Source: Epiperipatus broadwayi (Eukaryota; Onychophora; Udeonychophora; Euonychophora; Peripatidae). Taken from it: DNA of 64,000 bases. Below, one piece after another: positions 59,421-64,000 of this stretch. A model generated the notes under the pieces. That model was not told the origin of the DNA, ran no database searches, and worked only from the letters and a program-made list of their open reading frames with translations. The DNA lies in NCBI GenBank assembly GCA_028023455.1, contig JAQFVV010006731.1, forward strand, positions 258,001 to 322,000, written 5' to 3'. Positions within the stretch are counted from its first letter, which is position 1. Each line of letters opens with the position of its first letter. Both the position numbers and the translations under genes were made by a program.

Positions 59421-60793
59421 TCTAACATCTGATCTATTTGCTCTTTTACTGCCTTTCGGTATTGATGAGGGATGGGGTATGATCTAGCTTTGAATGTCTG
59501 GCCATCTCTCATCTTAATTCTCTGCTCGAACCCTTGGATAACCCCCGGCTTGTCTGAAAAGACATGGTGATACTTGGTCAACGTTTGTTGTAAGGCACTA
59601 TCTTGAACTTTCCCTTCTACTTTCATTCCATCGATCTTATCTTTGAGTTTTTTAGGAACATCATCCTCTAAATGTAACATTCCTATCGACCATTGAGGCT
59701 CCTCTGTCAGAAAACGTACCACTTCACCCTCACACGTGACCTGACCCCTCTCATAGTCAAGGTTACATTTGTATCTATTTAGAAAATCTGATCCCAAAAG
59801 GGCCTCATGTACTAAACCTTTCATTATAAGGAACACATGTGAATAACTCTTTCTATTAATTTTTAGATCCATCCATATCTGCTTTGGCTCTACTTTAGCT
59901 CTGCGGTTGTCCGCCATTGCTATGTGAACTGTTTTTAGAGGCAGAGTCGGTATCTCTGGTTGTTCCCTTCTAATTTGGTGGTATAATCTCTCTGATACTA
60001 CCGATACCTGACTGCCCGAGTCCATGAGGGCTTCCACCTTCATTGAACCCACCTTTATAGGGATGATGGGACACATCTGAAGTGCATATCCGGGAACCCG
60101 GTCTTCCCAAGAACATATTAAATTGCCTATTCTTTTTATCCCCTGCTTCTCCGCATCGGTGTCCCTTTTTTGCCTAAGCTTATGCTCCTCTATCCGTCTC
60201 CTTTCTGTGTCTATTTCTAATTGGCTCAACATTTTATCAATTGTCCCCCCTGATCTTTCTCCTCTTTTTCCCAGCATCCATCTAATTCCACTGGGCAACT
60301 TTCTGCATGCTGTTGCTACAATCTGCTCCTCTGATAGTTTACATGCATCTAGAGTTCTCAACGTAGCCACCTGCCACCTAAAAAAATGTATATACGCTTC
60401 TCCATTATCTTCTTGAAACTCCCGCTCTGCCACTTGCGCCCTCACCCTTTCTTGTATTTCTTCATTCCAGAATACACTGGTTAATGCTTCTTTGTATTCC
60501 AGAAATGTTCGTGGTTGCTGATTCAGTGAATTCCACCATGTCTCTGCATGTTTCTCTAGATGATGGTATGCTATGATCACTTGGTGTTCATCTGCTATCT
60601 CATAATACTTATAGTATCTTTCAAGGCTCTTGAGGTGCTCTACGGGTGTCTCCTCCTTTCCCCCTCCATATATTCTTATCTTCAATTCCATTGCCCCTTT
60701 TTTTTTTTGCTTCATTTTTTTATATATATCACTATTAAGGTTAAACGTGCCAGGTTCGTCACCCCAGCTTCCAGTGGTCCCTGCATGACCCAC
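59315..60793 (-). CDS. Gypsy gag-protease and N-terminal RT segment
   Basis: A 492-residue frame. Residues about 70-200 form a Retrotrans_gag-like capsid region (HAETWWNSL, FLEYKEALTSVF, QEDNGEAYIHFFRWQVATL). A charged linker (ERRRIEEHKLRQKRD) follows. An aspartic protease has its catalytic DSG at 258-260 (EALMDSGSQVSVVS). The RT N-terminal segment spans about 435-480 (YPIPHQYRKAVKEQID, WGIISKCSSAYCNP). There is no CCHC zinc knuckle between capsid and protease, which is unusual for gypsy Gag. The frame ends at 59315 soon after the A12 run, where RT coding continues in the -1 frame. The ATG at 60793 lies 395 bp from the PBS. A second ATG at residue 35 is an alternative start. Confidence 0.88.
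   Translation of the reverse strand: MGHAGTTGSWGDEPGTFNLNSDIYKKMKQKKKGAMELKIRIYGGGKEETPVEHLKSLERYYKYYEIADEHQVIIAYHHLEKHAETWWNSLNQQPRTFLEYKEALTSVFWNEEIQERVRAQVAEREFQEDNGEAYIHFFRWQVATLRTLDACKLSEEQIVATACRKLPSGIRWMLGKRGERSGGTIDKMLSQLEIDTERRRIEEHKLRQKRDTDAEKQGIKRIGNLICSWEDRVPGYALQMCPIIPIKVGSMKVEALMDSGSQVSVVSERLYHQIRREQPEIPTLPLKTVHIAMADNRRAKVEPKQIWMDLKINRKSYSHVFLIMKGLVHEALLGSDFLNRYKCNLDYERGQVTCEGEVVRFLTEEPQWSIGMLHLEDDVPKKLKDKIDGMKVEGKVQDSALQQTLTKYHHVFSDKPGVIQGFEQRIKMRDGQTFKARSYPIPHQYRKAVKEQIDQMLEWGIISKCSSAYCNPMVVVKKKKMDPLDYVLTLDS
59355..59366 (-). other. A12 homopolymer at the gypsy frame change
   Basis: T12 on the plus strand. On the minus strand it codes Lys in both frames, and the RT reading passes from the gag-pro frame to the pol frame by a -1 change here. 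Because the junction lies inside the RT fingers, a one-base insertion or a sequencing error is likelier than programmed frameshifting. Confidence 0.8.
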
Positions 60794-61170
60794 CTGATAG
60801 ACCTTTGTCCCTTCTTCTTATCCTATTGAACGATATCGTTCTATAATATCTCAATGTTAGATAAATTCTTAACCTCTATTTTCTAACCCATGACTTTATA
60901 TATATCACGACATACATCAACGCTATTTCCCCTTTGACCATTTGCGAACTTTTCCATCCGCACATTCACCACGCAAAATATGCCCATCTACTATCTTTCA
61001 ATTATGTGTTCAAACTCTTTCCGATTTATAACCAAACTATCGCTTTTATTTTTCCCTTTTCTTTTCCTTTTTTTTTTTTTTATATAAAAAAAAAATCCAC
61101 TCTCGTTTGTGAGCTCTTTTACGTTACGTTAGGATGCCCCTTAAATGCCCGTTCTCTAACATTCGCAGCC
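60794..61170 (-). promoter_or_regulatory. Gypsy 5' leader
   Basis: About 375 bp between the PBS and the first gag ATG, with long A and T runs (about 61066-61096). It is presumed to hold packaging and translation signals. No specific motif is recognised. Confidence 0.5.
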
Positions 61171-61188
61171 CCGTTAGTTGGGACGCCA
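61171..61188 (-). other. Primer-binding site of the gypsy element
   Basis: On the minus strand TGGCGTCCCAACTAACGG begins two bases after the LTR end. It resembles tRNA-Lys-type PBS sequences (TGGCGCCCAAC...) with differences. The tRNA is not certain. Confidence 0.75.
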
Positions 61189-61190
61189 TT

Positions 61191-62766
61191 ATAACACCCA
61201 CCGATATATATATAAAACCGCCATTGTTGGCTTTAACCTGAAGCTTCGAATAAAGATATTTGTGAGCATGGTTTGATCCCATCTCACGCGCCAATCTTAC
61301 CCGTAGATAAGAATTATCTCCTCGAAAACGTACATAAGGGTTCTGGTATGTATATCTGATATGGTAGCGCACTGAGCCAGCTCAATCTCAGGGTTTGGGG
61401 ACGATAGTCTAACTAGAGAACAAAGCTACAACCAAACTAACGATGTCTTACATGTCTATTATTATATGCGATAGCCTATTGGATAAAATCCATTAATCTA
61501 ACCCGGATCTTATCAGGGTTTATTCTATTCAACCATACCCATTACCAATAAATCCCATTTGTACCTGCATATAAATATTACTATTCAAGTACCCAGCCCA
61601 TTTATTCTGATCCACACACATATATATATCATTCATACACGCATCAAAATAGTGCAAATATATATATCAGAGCTGTTTATTTAATGTTGTCATATATTTA
61701 AATTTTAAAAGAGACTTAATATAGTAATTAACATTGAGGTAACACTAGTTTCTTTATTAAGATACATTCACTGAACACATATTTTGTGCCACGTCACTTT
61801 ACCTTAGTTCACGCGATCAAAGACAAGTCCGCATTTATACCTTGCCAAGAAAACTGGTCTGGTGGATATAACGGATGGCAAACAGTTCCCATGTGTTAGG
61901 TCGAGTAGCATATCTCAGAGGTGGAGTAGTTAATTCACTCTCTTTGCAAAAAGGTCCAAATCTTCAAAGATCTTTCGTCACCATTTCTTCGATGAAACAA
62001 AATTTCTTTATTTATTAATGCAGTTCGTAAGTCCGCTTCAGGTGAGTTTCACGACGAGTGTCCACTGGGCCGATTAACGAAACCCGCACAATAGAATTAC
62101 CCCGACATTTTTGGAAAGAAAAAAAATATTAAAACTTCTTAAGAAATATTTTACACGTCCTCCTAATCTGGGGTTCAAGCCGCGTCTCTCCCTTTCTTTT
62201 TTTTATATATCCACTCGAGCACAACAAAAAGTTCTTTTGTTTTCACCTTTAACTTTTCAAAAATCTCTCTGCGTATCCGTATGCCACTGACCAGTTCTTC
62301 CATTGTTCTTCAAAAAAAATACCCACCTGACCAGCTTTCAGACTTCCCGACGCCAGTTATTAACTAAACTGCCTACAGCAATTAACTCATTTCTATTTCG
62401 GTCCTCATATGTTCAAGGGATTACTCAACAAAAGAAAACACGTGTTACCGACAATATTAATAAAACTCAAAAAAAAACTTACGGATAAAATATCTACGAA
62501 TAATTAATTACGCTTTATACAGCTCTACATATATAATTGATTGTAACCATCACCGATACTACATACGTATATTGTACACTCGCACATACACTATATTTAC
62601 ATATACCTACACACATAACTTTCGCACTCCTTGTAACAGGGTTCGAATGACCATTTACATATATATATATTTTTTTATTTTTATTTGTTTATACATAGTC
62701 GCTCCACATTAACTCTAGCAATTAGTCATATATCACATACGCGCGTATTCGAACCCGTTTGTTACA
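61191..62766 (-). repeat. 5' LTR of the gypsy element
   Basis: 1576 bp, from TGTAACAAACGGG (62766) to GTTATA (61191). It contains the promoter by position, but no core promoter motif could be assigned with confidence. It abuts a TA run at 62767. Confidence 0.95.
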
Positions 62767-64000
62767 ATATATATATATGTTTGTGTTCATTCTCAAGTAA
62801 TATTAAAATATATTTTAATCCTACCCAGAGTTCGAATCTTTATTTGGATTAATTATTAAAAATAAAAAGATTTTATATATATATGTACTATTTTAATTCT
62901 ATCTTATTCGCAGATGAATCCTAGACAGCCCTAATTTGAGTCTCATGTCTCTTCTCTGTTGTGCTTGTGCATGCGAGCTGGAAAGTAAATGCAACTTTGC
63001 TGTGTCAGTGGAAGTGTTGTTATATAGCACAAGGTTGACTGGTACAATATACAGTACTAATAGCAATAATTAAGTAAGTTTGAACTCAGGCCTTAAGTAA
63101 TTCTTTAATTATCTTAATAATGTACTTGTATAAGATTTTCATAATTTTCTCCAAAATACATTTCATTTATTCCTAGGATTTGCTCAACATTTATATCATT
63201 TTTATTATTCTGCTTAATAAAAGAATAGAATGTTCTCTTCATCCATTTGCAATTTGCATAAAGTTTTCCACTTGATCATAAATTTTCATTCATTACTTCA
63301 AGTATACGTTTATATCTTCTTTATTGCATGTAATTAATAATACCGAAAATGAATATTTAATAAGAAATATTTAACTATATCTTTTTTTTATTTATACCAT
63401 CATCCTATTCATTCATTCTTCAAGCATGAGTATTAACTTAAAACATTGTCATAAATATATTTATTAATCCTCCTTCACAATTCTTAAGTCATATTTATGT
63501 TACAATCATTCATCAATAGCAATAATGTTTTATCATAAAAAATCTTATTTTCTTCAGCTATCATTCTTAATACTATTTCATAAATTTTATGAATATTTTA
63601 TTATATTTCTTCGTTGAAACTTTATTTATCTTTATTACACTCATAATATACAATTGTTGAAATCGATAACTATAATGATAAATTTTAGACTAACTAATTC
63701 AATAGCTATAAATATTTAATTTAATATTGTTTAAGCAACTATCAGTTCTTCTATCTTATGCTTAATCTGCTTCATTCTCTTTTGGTTCCTTTACTACCAT
63801 CTTAAACATTTGTAATTTTAACAGACTTAAGTATCTGCCTTTATTAATTCTGAATATAGCATTTAACATGACTTCCATTATACAGATTATAAAAATAAAT
63901 AAATACTTTTCTTACGTTTCTTTCTGCTCAACATAAGTGTCCAGGTTGTTATGTACACGCTCTCTTTTATTGAAGTACATGTCCTAGGTGAATGCAGTTC
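62767..64000. other. AT-rich intergenic sequence right of the gypsy element
   Basis: Starts with the TA run that forms the insertion site. GAGTCTCATGTCTCTTCTCTG at about 62939 and GGTTGACTGGTACAATATA at about 63031 resemble parts of the repeat-like segment 28160-28390. No gene is seen up to the window end. Confidence 0.3.

Larger units (their letters stand above)
55304..62766 (-). mobile_element. Ty3/gypsy LTR retrotransposon, complete, minus strand
   Basis: A 7.46 kb element with two nearly identical LTRs of about 1.57 kb (61191-62766 as 5' LTR, 55304-56867 as 3' LTR) starting TGTAACAAACGGG and ending GGGTGTTATA. The PBS is at 61188 and the polypurine tract at 56868-56880. The interior encodes Gag-protease and the RT start (60793-59315), then RT-RNase H-integrase (59420-56934). 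Domain order RT-RH-IN identifies Ty3/gypsy. Both flanks are TA runs, so the target duplication is not resolvable. The near-identical LTRs mean a recent insertion. No envelope-like frame is present between integrase and the 3' LTR. Confidence 0.95.

Overview
The window looks like a 64 kb stretch of an AT-rich animal genome made almost entirely of transposable elements and their remains. No host protein-coding gene, rRNA or functional tRNA could be recognised. The animal assignment rests on the mix of elements: RTE-clade LINEs, Penelope-like retroelements with GIY-YIG endonuclease, Ty3/gypsy-type LTR elements, a hAT-type DNA element and tRNA-derived retroposons. The species or phylum cannot be named from the sequence alone. 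Base composition is strongly AT-biased, with many (TA)n runs. The few GC-richer islands are mostly retroelement LTRs or coding regions.

Layout. 1-1.7 kb: two head-to-head Penelope-like (PLE) fragments. 3.0-4.65 kb: an element with long terminal inverted repeats. 7.9-8.4 kb: a foldback that resembles two opposed PLE 3' ends. 8.6-13.7 kb: a minus-strand tandem array of three decayed PLE copies. 13.7-15.9, 29.5-31.4 and 34.3-36.5 kb: three members of one 1.9-2.2 kb repeat family ending TGTAAC/GTTACA, probably solo LTRs. 17.7-21.0 kb and 44.8-48.1 kb: two near-full-length RTE-clade LINE copies. 21.0-26.9 kb: an LTR element with 1.7 kb LTRs and no pol gene, inserted directly at the tail of the first LINE. 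31.8-33.4 kb: a hAT-type element with a perfect 8-bp target duplication. 38.7 and 54.0 kb: tRNA-derived retroposons, one with an 18-bp target duplication and an A tail. 42.7-43.0 kb: a short foldback. 48.4-50.0 kb: a compact LTR element (TRIM-like). 50.0-53.1 kb: a possible further LTR-like unit. 55.3-62.8 kb: a complete minus-strand Ty3/gypsy element with almost identical 1.57 kb LTRs, the youngest-looking insertion here.

How it fits together. The non-autonomous units (the pol-less LTR element, TRIM, solo-LTR-like repeats, hAT and TIR elements, tRNA retroposons) would need proteins supplied in trans. The LINEs and the gypsy element are close to coding-competent but each carries at least one lesion. 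The two LINE copies are broken at different places. The gypsy pol frame is interrupted at a 12-base homopolymer. The most coherent pattern is that almost every LTR-type insertion sits in or against a (TA)n run, which suggests integration into TA repeats and hides the target-site duplications. Everything is read by eye, with no database search.
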